A DNA stretch of 64,000 nucleotides from Methylophilus sp. 13 (lineage in GTDB: Bacteria > Pseudomonadota > Gammaproteobacteria > Burkholderiales > Methylophilaceae). Location of the stretch: contig NZ_JADKYR010000004.1 of NCBI RefSeq assembly GCF_015354335.1, forward strand, positions 1-64,000, written 5' to 3'. Within the stretch, counting starts at the first letter, position 1. Each line of letters starts with the position of its first letter. The notes under the pieces are model-generated. The model searched no databases and was not told the DNA's origin. It worked only from the letters and a program-made list of their open reading frames with translations. Of this stretch, positions 1 to 7,920 are shown piece after piece. The position numbers and the translations under genes were made by a program.

Positions 1-104
1 TTCCAAGGCATAGTGTTCTCCGCATTTATCCAATGCGAAAGTGTCAACTATGTCCTCGTACACCTGTCAACCATGTCCCCGGTCTATACAGCTTGCACAA
101 AGAT

Positions 105-600
105 AAAGTAACCAAAAGAAAGTGCACCCCAGCTTCCGCTTGTTTCCTGTGCTACTCGTCTTGCCGGGCGCCCATCGAAACTCGCCCTGACAAGCCACAT
201 ACTTCGTGGCTTGTTGCGGAACTCGGACAGCCGATGGCCGAAGACTCCCGGCAACCCTGCGTTGCTCGGCGCGGCAGATGGGGACCCCGAACACCATGCG
301 ACCGCAACCATTTATGGAATTAATGAAATAATTGTTGTTTTTCAACCGTCCAAATTTCAACGATGCAACTTTGGTGAGATAAATCCCATTCCATCACGCT
401 GAGTAGCGGAAACAAAGTAAGGAAGAAGGGAGCGACTGTCTGAGCTCCGCGGCAGCTTGCGGTGTGTGCAAGCTGCTAGGGCGAGTTTCGTGACCGCTTA
501 CTTTGTTGAGCAACGCAAGGCAGCCGAAGGCCGTGATGGCTGGGTGCCGTCTTCTTTGGTTACTTTCTGTGGGGCAAGCAACAGAAAGTAACTCGCCTAA
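105..600. repeat. Interspersed-repeat-like element with inverted arms
   Basis: This gene-free stretch starts with AAAGTAACCAAAAGAAAG (105-122) and ends with the near-complementary TTCTTTGGTTACTTTC (552-567), followed by a further GAAAGTAAC at 584-592. I recognise this arm sequence from long interspersed repeats common in beta- and gammaproteobacteria that are often mis-annotated as short proteins. The interior holds only short overlapping reading frames on both strands with no family signature, so I call no gene here. The copy number elsewhere in the genome cannot be seen from one window. Confidence 0.5.
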
Positions 601-631
601 AGGCGAAAAAGCTTTAAGCTTTCAGGGGGAG

Positions 632-982
632 TTAAGCGGTCCGAGAAATAACAATTCCTAGCGCCTTCAACCCCGGCAATATCCCCGGCTTGCTCACCTT
701 CAACTTCACATTCTGCGCTTTAAATTCCTGCAAAATCAGCTGGCACACATGTTCACCCAAGGCCTCAACCAGTTTAAAGCTATGCTCGGCTAATGTTTCG
801 CGAATGCGGGCGACTACCTGACCATAATCAATCGTGTCTTCAATCGCGTCACTGAGGCAGGCTTTGCTAAAGTCGTAGCCGATTTCAATATCCAGAATCA
901 CAGTTTGTGGCACGGTGCGCTCCCATTCTGGCACGCCCAGTTTGGTTTGCACTTTGACTTGTTCGAGAAAAATTGTGTCCAT
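632..982 (-). CDS. folB: Dihydroneopterin aldolase FolB
   Basis: This 116-residue protein matches dihydroneopterin aldolase in length and pattern. The N-terminus MDTIFLEQVKVQTKLGV resembles the family's opening strand and is followed by GVPEWER; a central DTIDYG and a C-terminal KVSKPG are also typical. The enzyme converts 7,8-dihydroneopterin to 6-hydroxymethyl-7,8-dihydropterin and glycolaldehyde in folate (and here probably methanopterin-related) synthesis in the cytoplasm. The open frame extends 37 codons upstream, but the family N-terminus begins at the ATG at 982, so I use that start. It is divergent from plsY across about 109 bp, a neighbour pair common in proteobacteria. Confidence 0.9.
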   Translation of the reverse strand: MDTIFLEQVKVQTKLGVPEWERTVPQTVILDIEIGYDFSKACLSDAIEDTIDYGQVVARIRETLAEHSFKLVEALGEHVCQLILQEFKAQNVKLKVSKPGILPGLKALGIVISRTA

Positions 983-1091
983 GAATCTGTGTCCTTTTAT
1001 TTCCGCGCAGGCTGGAATCCAGTATGATTCGGCATCATACAACATCGTGCAGTGGCTGGCTAAGCGGCTGCATTTCAGTGGAATTAAGCGC

Positions 1092-1703
1092 ATGAACGAA
1101 ATTGGTTTTGATATTGAAGCATTGGTGTGGATCGCTGCGGCTTACCTGATAGGCTCAATTGCTTTTGGCATTATTATCAGCAAGCTGTACCGCCTGCCAG
1201 ATCCACGCACAGTAGGCAGTGGCAATATCGGCGCGACCAATGTGGCGCGTAGCGGTAAAAAATCCGCTGCCATTTTGACCTTGCTGGGCGATGCGTTCAA
1301 AGGCTGGTTGCCCACTTGGTTGGCACTGCAGGCAGGCATGTTGATGGACGTGGTGGCACTGGTGGGGTTGGCGGTGTTTATTGGTCACTTGTACCCGATT
1401 TATCATAAATTCAAAGGTGGCAAAGGCGTGGCGACGGCATTGGGTGTGATGATTGCCTTTTCGGGTTGGCTGGCGTTAAGTGTGGTGGCTGTCTGGCTGG
1501 CGGTGTTTTTAATCAGCCGCATTTCTTCGTTGTCTGCGCTTGTCGCTGCCGTATTGGCACCGTTGATTGCCTGGCAGTTCCTGTCACCTTACCCGGTGTA
1601 TGTGGCGGTGGTCGTGGTGATGTCCGCGTTTTTGATTATTCGCCATCAATCGAATATTGAAAAACTGTTGGCTGGGACTGAAAGCCGTTTTGGAAAGAAA
1701 TAA
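1092..1703 (+). CDS. plsY: Acyl-phosphate glycerol-3-phosphate acyltransferase PlsY
   Basis: PlsY is an inner-membrane enzyme that transfers an acyl group from acyl-phosphate to glycerol-3-phosphate, the first step of phospholipid synthesis. The 203-residue product has several hydrophobic segments and the family signatures GSGNIGATNV (about residues 38-47) and KGGKGVAT (about 98-105). The length is normal. I chose the ATG at 1092 because the upstream in-frame extension overlaps folB on the other strand and has no membrane-protein character. It is transcribed divergently from folB. Confidence 0.95.
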   Translation: MNEIGFDIEALVWIAAAYLIGSIAFGIIISKLYRLPDPRTVGSGNIGATNVARSGKKSAAILTLLGDAFKGWLPTWLALQAGMLMDVVALVGLAVFIGHLYPIYHKFKGGKGVATALGVMIAFSGWLALSVVAVWLAVFLISRISSLSALVAAVLAPLIAWQFLSPYPVYVAVVVVMSAFLIIRHQSNIEKLLAGTESRFGKK

Positions 1704-1812
1704 TTAACTGCCGATAAGCCCAGATGTGAAAACTGGGGAGATCGTTTTGAGAATCTTTTTTAGATTTTATCGGCGGTAGAAATACCGCTCAGCAACGCCT
1801 TTTAGCAGGCAA

Positions 1813-2835
1813 TCACTGAGGGGTTTTGAGCTCAGCCAAATCCCAGCGCGGCCGGATGCTAAAGCTGTAATCCTGCTTGCCTGGCTGCATGGCGTGCAGG
1901 CGCATCGCACCGGCAAAGGCAATCATGGCGCCGTTATCGGTGCAGAACTCCAGGCGTGGATAATTGACGCTGATACCACGTTTGGCAGCGGCTTCATTGA
2001 GCCGGGTACGCAGGCGTTTGTTGGCGCCTACGCCGCCAGACACCACCAGTCGTTTGAGTTTGGTCTGTTTGAGTGCCTTCAGGCATTTGTGCACCAGAAT
2101 CTCGGTGACGGATTCTTGAAATTCCCAGGCAATATCTTTAATTGTTTCTTCATTCAATTCAGGCTGGTTGTTCACCAGCGTTAACACGGCCGTTTTCAGG
2201 CCGCTAAAGCTGAAGTTTAAATCCGGGCTGTTGAGCATGGGGCGCGGCAGTTGAAACTGTGGCTTGCCCTGATCGGCCAGTTTAGACACCGCTGGGCCGC
2301 CAGGATAGCCCAGGCCCAAGAGTTTCGCCGTTTTATCAAAGGCTTCGCCAGCCGCATCGTCCAGCGTGTCACCTAATAGTTCATATTGGCCAATGCCATC
2401 CACGCGCATGAGTTGGCTATGTCCGCCCGAGACCAGCAAGGCGACAAACGGGAAGGCGGGTGGGTTTTCTTCGAGCATGGGTGCCAGTAAATGGCCTTCC
2501 AGGTGATGCACTCCCACAGACGGGACATTCAGGGCCATGGCCAGCGATTGCGCAATGCTGGTGCCCACCAGCAAGGCGCCCGCCAGGCCGGGGCCTTGCG
2601 TGTAAGCGATGCCTTCGAGGTCTTGCAGGGTTTTATCGGCTTGCGCCAGGACTTGCTGCGTGAGCGGGAGTGCGCGGCGGATATGGTCACGGGAGGCCAG
2701 CTCCGGCACGACGCCGCCATAGGCTGCATGCATGTCAATTTGCGAGTGCAAGGCGTGCGCCAGCAACCCACGGCGCGTGTCATATAATGCCACTCCGGTT
2801 TCGTCACAAGAAGACTCGATACCCAATACCAACAT
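1813..2835 (-). CDS. tsaD: tRNA N6-adenosine threonylcarbamoyltransferase TsaD
   Basis: TsaD (formerly Gcp/YgjD) transfers the threonylcarbamoyl group to adenosine 37 of ANN-decoding tRNAs in complex with TsaB and TsaE. The 340-residue protein starts with the ASKHA-fold motif [19 protein letters not shown] and has the metal-binding HLEGH motif at residues 111-115, then VSGGHSQL and FSFSGLKTA. The length is that of the family. It is divergent from rpsU, the usual arrangement beside the macromolecular-synthesis operon in proteobacteria. Confidence 0.97.
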   Translation of the reverse strand: MLVLGIESSCDETGVALYDTRRGLLAHALHSQIDMHAAYGGVVPELASRDHIRRALPLTQQVLAQADKTLQDLEGIAYTQGPGLAGALLVGTSIAQSLAMALNVPSVGVHHLEGHLLAPMLEENPPAFPFVALLVSGGHSQLMRVDGIGQYELLGDTLDDAAGEAFDKTAKLLGLGYPGGPAVSKLADQGKPQFQLPRPMLNSPDLNFSFSGLKTAVLTLVNNQPELNEETIKDIAWEFQESVTEILVHKCLKALKQTKLKRLVVSGGVGANKRLRTRLNEAAAKRGISVNYPRLEFCTDNGAMIAFAGAMRLHAMQPGKQDYSFSIRPRWDLAELKTPQ

Positions 2836-2873
2836 CTAAGAGAACTCTCGCATACGTTTTTTTGCAGAAAGGA

Positions 2874-2902
2874 TTGATAAATCCAAATAAGCGCGATAGA
2901 AT
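2874..2902 (+). promoter_or_regulatory. Sigma-70-type promoter for rpsU operon
   Basis: TTGATA (2874-2879) and TAGAAT (2897-2902) are separated by exactly 17 bp, each one or two bases from the sigma-70 consensus. The site lies about 70 bp upstream of rpsU in the tsaD-rpsU divergent gap. No experimental start is known. Confidence 0.6.
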
Positions 2903-2974
2903 ACGCGGTTTTCAGTGCTGCATCAATCCGCAAGCACCATTGTCTAACCAAATATTTGAAGGATAGGGAATTAC

Positions 2975-3187
2975 ATGACCGCTATTCGTGTGAAAGAGAA
3001 CGAACCGTTTGACGTTGCAATGCGCCGTTTCAAGCGTTTGATTGAGAAAACCGGTTTGTTGAACGACTTGCGTGCTCGCGAGTTCTACGAGAAGCCAACT
3101 TGGGAGCGTAAGCGTAAAGCAGCTGCCGCGGTGAAGCGTCAGTACCGTCGTCTGCGCAACCAACAGTTGCCTACCAAACTCTACTAA
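2975..3187 (+). CDS. rpsU: 30S ribosomal protein S21
   Basis: This 70-residue, strongly basic protein is S21 of the small ribosomal subunit, involved in initiation on natural mRNAs. The start [20 protein letters not shown], the motif [14 protein letters not shown] and the basic C-terminus are family hallmarks. It is the first gene of the macromolecular-synthesis operon, followed by yqeY, dnaG and rpoD on the same strand. A clear AAGGATAGGG ribosome binding site lies just upstream of the ATG. Confidence 0.98.
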   Translation: MTAIRVKENEPFDVAMRRFKRLIEKTGLLNDLRAREFYEKPTWERKRKAAAAVKRQYRRLRNQQLPTKLY

Positions 3188-3341
3188 TTTTTTAAGTAGA
3201 TGTGAAAATCGGGTAAGTCATCCCTTGGCTACCCGGTTTGAAAAAAAACAAATATGCGAAGGTTGTGGATTTCCGCAACCTTTAGCTGTTTTTAAAGCAT
3301 ACGCTTTAACGCCCTTCTTTAATTTGAGAATAATCCCCGCT

Positions 3342-3785
3342 ATGAGCCTGAAAGCACAAATCTCTGAAGACATGAAAACCGCGATGCGGGCGAAAGACAT
3401 GCCCAAGCTGGGCGTGATTCGTTTGTTGCAAGCCGCCATCAAGCAGCGCGAGGTGGATGAGCGTATCGAGTTGGACGATGATGCCGTGATTGCCGCCATT
3501 GAGAAAATGCTCAAGCAGCGCCGTGATTCGATTGCTGCATTTGAAGGCGCTAACCGCATGGATTTGGCTGATCAGGAAAAATTTGAAGTCACCGTGTTGC
3601 AGGCTTATTTGCCTGCCCAGTTGAGCGAAGAGGAAATCAATGCGGTGATCGCCAAAGTGATTGCTGAAACGGGTGCAGCGGGTGCCAAGGATATGGGTAA
3701 AGTGGTGGGTGCAGTGAAACCATTGGTTGCCGGTAAGGCAGATATGGCGAAAGTGTCTGGCTTGATCAAGGTGGCCTTGGGATAG
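3342..3785 (+). CDS. yqeY: GatB/YqeY domain-containing protein
   Basis: This 147-residue protein belongs to the YqeY family, related to the tail domain of the GatB amidotransferase subunit. It starts MSLKAQISEDMKTAMRAKD and carries the typical LGVIRLLQAAIKQREVDER and a C-terminal GKVVGAVKP segment. The molecular role is not firmly known; a tRNA- or amidotransferase-related role is inferred from the domain. The open frame extends upstream, but only the ATG at 3342 gives the family N-terminus. Position between rpsU and dnaG is common in betaproteobacteria. Confidence 0.9.
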   Translation: MSLKAQISEDMKTAMRAKDMPKLGVIRLLQAAIKQREVDERIELDDDAVIAAIEKMLKQRRDSIAAFEGANRMDLADQEKFEVTVLQAYLPAQLSEEEINAVIAKVIAETGAAGAKDMGKVVGAVKPLVAGKADMAKVSGLIKVALG

Positions 3786-3809
3786 TGTGTTTTTGCAGGC
3801 ATTGAGTCA

Positions 3810-3837
3810 GGGGCGCATTTGCGCCCTTTGTTTTTTT
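3810..3837 (+). terminator. Rho-independent terminator after yqeY
   Basis: GGGCGCA-TT-TGCGCCC hairpin followed by TTTGTTTTTTT. Because dnaG follows within 30 bp on the same strand, this may act as an internal attenuator of the rpsU-dnaG-rpoD unit, as described for the classical operon in E. coli. Confidence 0.75.
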
Positions 3838-3863
3838 GACCCGCATCAGCGATACTTGCATTT

Positions 3864-5603
3864 ATGATCCCGGAAAGTTTTATTCAAGAACTGCTTAATC
3901 GCGTAGATATTGTCGATGTCATCGACAAGTCTGTTCCGCTGAAAAAAGCCGGGGCCAATTATTCAGCCTGTTGTCCGTTTCATAACGAAAAATCCCCCAG
4001 TTTTACCGTGAGTCCGACCAAGCAGTTTTACCATTGCTTTGGCTGTGGCGCGCATGGTTCGGCCTTGAGTTTTTTGATGGAATATAACGGCTTGAGCTTT
4101 GTCGAGGCCGTGCATGATCTCGCCAAGCAAGTTGGCATGATCGTGCCGCAGGAGCAGCGTGATCCCAACCAGCCTGCACCAACATCTAAAGCCGTGCTAC
4201 TCAGTTTGCAAGAGACCTTGCAGCAGGCCGCCAATTATTACAAAGCCGAGTTAAAAAAATCACCGCGGGCGATTGATTACCTGAAAGCGCGTGGCTTAAG
4301 CGGGCAGGTCGCAGCAAAATTCCAGATTGGTTATGCGCCAGCCGGGTGGCAAAATTTGCAAACGGTTTTTCCGCAATATGATGCCGAGCCGCTGGAAACT
4401 GCCGGGCTGGTGGTGCAAAACGAGCAGGGTCGTCGCTACGATCGTTTCCGTGACCGCATCATGTTCCCTATCCATAACCAAAAAGGGGAAGTTATCGGCT
4501 TTGGGGGGCGTGTAATTAACCCTGAAGACAGTCCCAAATATTACAACTCGCCGGAAACGCCCGTGTTTCAAAAAGGGCACGAATTGTATGGCTTGTTTAT
4601 GGCGCGTCGTGCTATCCGTGATGCGGGGCGGGTGTTAGTGGTAGAAGGATATATGGATGTGGTGGCGCTGGCGCAGTATGGCATTGAATATGCCGTCGCC
4701 GCGTTGGGCACGGCGACTACGCCTTTTCATATTGCCAAGCTGATGCGGCAAACCGATGAAATCGTTTTCAGTTTTGATGGCGATAAAGCCGGTCGGACTG
4801 CGGCCTGGCGCGCGGTGATGAATGCCTTGCCAGCCATCAAAGATGGCCTCAAGTTGCGGTTTTTATTCTTGCCTGCCGAGCATGACCCCGACAGCTTTGT
4901 GCGCGAGTTTGGCAAAGAAGCCTTTGAGGCCGAGATGAATCAGGCCATGCCCTTGTCGCAATATATCATTCAGCATTTAAGTGAGCATAACCCGCTGGCC
5001 TCGCAAGAGGATAAAGTGCAATTCTTGAATGATGCCGAGCCCATCCTCAAACAAATTCAGGCGCCGCGTTATGCCATGCTGTTGCGTAAAAAGGTCGCCG
5101 AGATGACCGGCCTGGCGCAAGGCGAAATGCAGCGCATGCTGAAATTGCCGAATACCGCCAAAGCCAAGGAAAAAGCCGTGCGTCAACGCTCGCGTACGCC
5201 GTTATCTTTGCATCTGCGTTTGGCGTTGATGCTGCTCATGCGGCCACAATGGGCGCAGGCCGCGTTGCTCGAGCAAGTAGCGGGTGAGAGCGATGAGGCG
5301 CAGATGTTGCGCGTGGTGTTGAAGGCGACGATTGCCAAGCCGGAGTCTCGTCCTGTGGTGCTGTTGCAGATGATTGCGCCCTATATTTCTGAGTCGCTAC
5401 GACACCAATTGCAGCGCGAGTTGTCTTTGTTGGATGAAAGCTTGGACTTTACGCTTGAATTTGAGGGGGCATGTACCCAATTATCAGACATGGCGGTCAC
5501 TGCACGTGAAAATTCCCTGTTGGGGCAGTTAACTGAAAAGCCATTTTCAATGTTGTCTGAAGCAGAGCGTGAAGCCTTGCGGCAATTAACCAGCAAGCGC
5601 TAG
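3864..5603 (+). CDS. dnaG: DNA primase DnaG
   Basis: DnaG makes the RNA primers for replication and works with DnaB helicase. The 579-residue protein has an N-terminal CHC2 zinc finger with C37, H40, C58 and C61, a DnaG catalytic core, a Toprim domain with VVEGYMDV (about 260) and FDGDKAG, and a C-terminal helicase-interaction region from about residue 430. The length is typical for betaproteobacteria. It is the third gene of the macromolecular-synthesis cluster. Its ATG lies only about 27 bp after the preceding terminator hairpin, so expression probably depends on read-through or on a weak promoter in that hairpin region. Confidence 0.97.
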   Translation: MIPESFIQELLNRVDIVDVIDKSVPLKKAGANYSACCPFHNEKSPSFTVSPTKQFYHCFGCGAHGSALSFLMEYNGLSFVEAVHDLAKQVGMIVPQEQRDPNQPAPTSKAVLLSLQETLQQAANYYKAELKKSPRAIDYLKARGLSGQVAAKFQIGYAPAGWQNLQTVFPQYDAEPLETAGLVVQNEQGRRYDRFRDRIMFPIHNQKGEVIGFGGRVINPEDSPKYYNSPETPVFQKGHELYGLFMARRAIRDAGRVLVVEGYMDVVALAQYGIEYAVAALGTATTPFHIAKLMRQTDEIVFSFDGDKAGRTAAWRAVMNALPAIKDGLKLRFLFLPAEHDPDSFVREFGKEAFEAEMNQAMPLSQYIIQHLSEHNPLASQEDKVQFLNDAEPILKQIQAPRYAMLLRKKVAEMTGLAQGEMQRMLKLPNTAKAKEKAVRQRSRTPLSLHLRLALMLLMRPQWAQAALLEQVAGESDEAQMLRVVLKATIAKPESRPVVLLQMIAPYISESLRHQLQRELSLLDESLDFTLEFEGACTQLSDMAVTARENSLLGQLTEKPFSMLSEAEREALRQLTSKR

Positions 5604-5635
5604 TCGGTAATTCCCTAAAAACCGTGAGGGCATGC

Positions 5636-5664
5636 TTAAAAAACGTGCAGAAATCTGGTAAAAT
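5636..5664 (+). promoter_or_regulatory. Extended -10 promoter for rpoD
   Basis: TGGTAAAAT contains a TGn-extended -10 box (TAAAAT at 5659-5664), with a weak TTAAAA -35 candidate at 5636-5641, 17 bp away. It lies about 90 bp upstream of the rpoD start, which would let rpoD be expressed separately from dnaG. Confidence 0.45.
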
Positions 5665-5752
5665 AGAGGGTTTCCCGTAATGTTAAATCGAGTGATGTGC
5701 CTGCAGCGTTTGCCAGCACTCGGCATCAATCATTTTAGAGGTGGAATCGGCC

Positions 5753-7702
5753 ATGGCCAGACCCAAAGCAGATAAAAGTTTAGACAAAGAACTCGGAATC
5801 AACGAAGTCGAAACACACAAAGACCCCGCCACCCAGGCAATGGATGCCGAGGCACGTCGTACACGCCTCAAAACCCTGATTGTATTAGGTAAAGAGCGCG
5901 GTTACCTGACCTACGCCGAAATTAATGACCACCTGCCGGATGATGTACAAGACTCCGAGCAGATCGAGAGCATTATCGGCATGATCAACGACATGGGCAT
6001 CCAGGTGTACGAAGAAGCGCCGGACGCCGAAGTGTTGCTGATGTCTGATGCACCCCCTGCCGTGACAGATGAAGATGCCGCTGAAGAAGCTGAGCAGGCA
6101 TTGGCTACGGTTGATTCAGAGTTTGGTCGTACAACTGACCCAGTGCGTATGTATATGCGTGAAATGGGGACGGTAGACCTGTTGACCCGTGAAGGCGAGA
6201 TTGAGATCGCCAAGCGTATTGAGGACGGCCTCAAGCATATGGTGCAGGCGATTGCCGCCTGTCCAACCACCATCGCCCAATTGCTGGAGATGGTGGACAA
6301 AGTCGAAAAAGACGAAATGAGCGTGGATGAGCTGGTCGATGGTTTGATCGACAGCGACCTCGGTCTGGATGACGCCTTGGCCGTGGCGGATGCTGAAGAA
6401 GAGGAAGCCGCCGACGAGGAAGACGAAGACGAGGACGAAGACAGCGATGCCAAAGCATCTGCGCTTTCGGCCGAGGCCTTGGCAAAACTCAAAGAAGAGG
6501 TCCTGTCACGCTTTGCCGTGATTCGTGCCGCCAATACCAAAATGAACAATATCCGCGAGGCTAAAGGTACCAACGATGCCGAGTACAAGACTTTGCATCA
6601 GCAAGTGCTCGACGAGCTGACTGCTTTCCGCTTTTCTGCCAAACAGGTTGAAGCTCTGTGCGACCAAGTGCGTAACATGGTCGAAGAAGTGCGTACGCAC
6701 GAACGCAAAATCATGGATTTCTGCGTAGAAAAAGCCAATATGCCACGCCAGCAATTCATCAAGAGCTTTGTTGGCAACGAAATCAACCTCAACTGGCTGG
6801 ATGACGAGCTGGCAGGTAAACCTGCCTACGGTGAGCGTTTAGAGCGTTTTAGACACTCTATTCTGGACCAGCAAGAGCGGTTGCAAAACCTGCAAATCCG
6901 CGTCGGCTTGCCAATTAAAGAGTTGCGTGAAATCAACAAGCAAATGACCACCGGCGAAGCACGTGCCCGTCGCGCCAAACGCGAAATGATCGAGGCCAAC
7001 CTGCGTCTTGTGATCTCTATTGCTAAAAAATACACCAACCGTGGCTTGCAGTTCCTTGATCTTATCCAGGAAGGTAACATCGGCCTGATGAAAGCCGTGG
7101 ATAAGTTTGAATACCGCCGTGGTTACAAATTCTCTACCTATGCCACTTGGTGGATTCGCCAGGCGATTACGCGTTCTATCGCTGACCAGGCACGTACTAT
7201 CCGTATCCCAGTGCACATGATCGAAACCATCAACAAGATGAACCGTATCAGCCGCCAGATCCTGCAAGAAACTGGTCTTGAGCCTGATCCTGCCACCTTG
7301 GCTGAAAAAATGGATATGCCGGAAGAAAAAATCCGCAAAATCCTCAAAATCAGCAAAGAGCCGATCTCCATGGAAACGCCGATTGGTGACGACGAAGACA
7401 GCCACTTGGGCGACTTTATCGAAGACAACACCACACTGGCCCCAATGGACGCAGCGGTTTACGCCAGCCTGCGTGACGCCACCAGCGAAGTGCTGGAGTC
7501 ACTCACTCCACGCGAAGCCAAAGTGCTGCGTATGCGCTTTGGTATTGAAATGAACACCGACCACACGCTGGAAGAAGTCGGCAAACAGTTTGACGTCACC
7601 CGCGAACGTATCCGCCAGATCGAAGCCAAGGCCCTGCGTAAACTGCGTCACCCGACCCGCTCGGAGCGTCTGCGCAGCTTCTTAGAAAACGGTCAGGATT
7701 AG
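5753..7702 (+). CDS. rpoD: RNA polymerase primary sigma factor RpoD
   Basis: This is the housekeeping sigma factor directing RNA polymerase to -35/-10 promoters. The 649-residue protein has region 1.1 ([16 protein letters not shown]), a run of acidic residues around 225-240 in the non-conserved region, and nearly invariant regions 2 to 4, including [39 protein letters not shown] and the C-terminal [18 protein letters not shown]. An in-frame GTG lies four codons upstream at 5741, but AGAGGTGG is correctly spaced from the ATG at 5753 and would overlap the GTG, so I use the ATG. It ends 20 bp before a tRNA gene. Confidence 0.97.
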   Translation: MARPKADKSLDKELGINEVETHKDPATQAMDAEARRTRLKTLIVLGKERGYLTYAEINDHLPDDVQDSEQIESIIGMINDMGIQVYEEAPDAEVLLMSDAPPAVTDEDAAEEAEQALATVDSEFGRTTDPVRMYMREMGTVDLLTREGEIEIAKRIEDGLKHMVQAIAACPTTIAQLLEMVDKVEKDEMSVDELVDGLIDSDLGLDDALAVADAEEEEAADEEDEDEDEDSDAKASALSAEALAKLKEEVLSRFAVIRAANTKMNNIREAKGTNDAEYKTLHQQVLDELTAFRFSAKQVEALCDQVRNMVEEVRTHERKIMDFCVEKANMPRQQFIKSFVGNEINLNWLDDELAGKPAYGERLERFRHSILDQQERLQNLQIRVGLPIKELREINKQMTTGEARARRAKREMIEANLRLVISIAKKYTNRGLQFLDLIQEGNIGLMKAVDKFEYRRGYKFSTYATWWIRQAITRSIADQARTIRIPVHMIETINKMNRISRQILQETGLEPDPATLAEKMDMPEEKIRKILKISKEPISMETPIGDDEDSHLGDFIEDNTTLAPMDAAVYASLRDATSEVLESLTPREAKVLRMRFGIEMNTDHTLEEVGKQFDVTRERIRQIEAKALRKLRHPTRSERLRSFLENGQD

Positions 7703-7710
7703 TTTATAAT
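7682..7710 (+). promoter_or_regulatory. Putative promoter of tRNA-Ile2
   Basis: A perfect TATAAT (7705-7710) begins just after the rpoD stop codon and 13 bp before the mature tRNA 5' end. The -35 candidate TTAGAA (7682-7687, 17-bp spacing) is weak and lies inside rpoD. Confidence 0.45.
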
Positions 7711-7722
7711 CCCACGCTTTCC

Positions 7723-7846
<124 letters not shown>

Positions 7847-7920
7847 GTGGTGAAGAATTTTTCATCTAACAAGCATGCATGTTATTCTGCACAAAATAAA
7901 AAATAATTTAAGGGAGTAAC

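Noticed and set aside
33-402. Four overlapping short frames near the window start
   Set aside because: They overlap on both strands inside the repeat-like element and show no family motif, ribosome site or codon pattern.
1704-1812. Loose inverted repeat between plsY and tsaD (CCGATAA...TTATCGG)
   Set aside because: The arms are seven bases with a 50-base loop, too weak to call a terminator.
5911-6588. Ser-rich antisense frame inside rpoD
   Set aside because: It is the reverse reading of the acidic and helical segments of a highly conserved gene.
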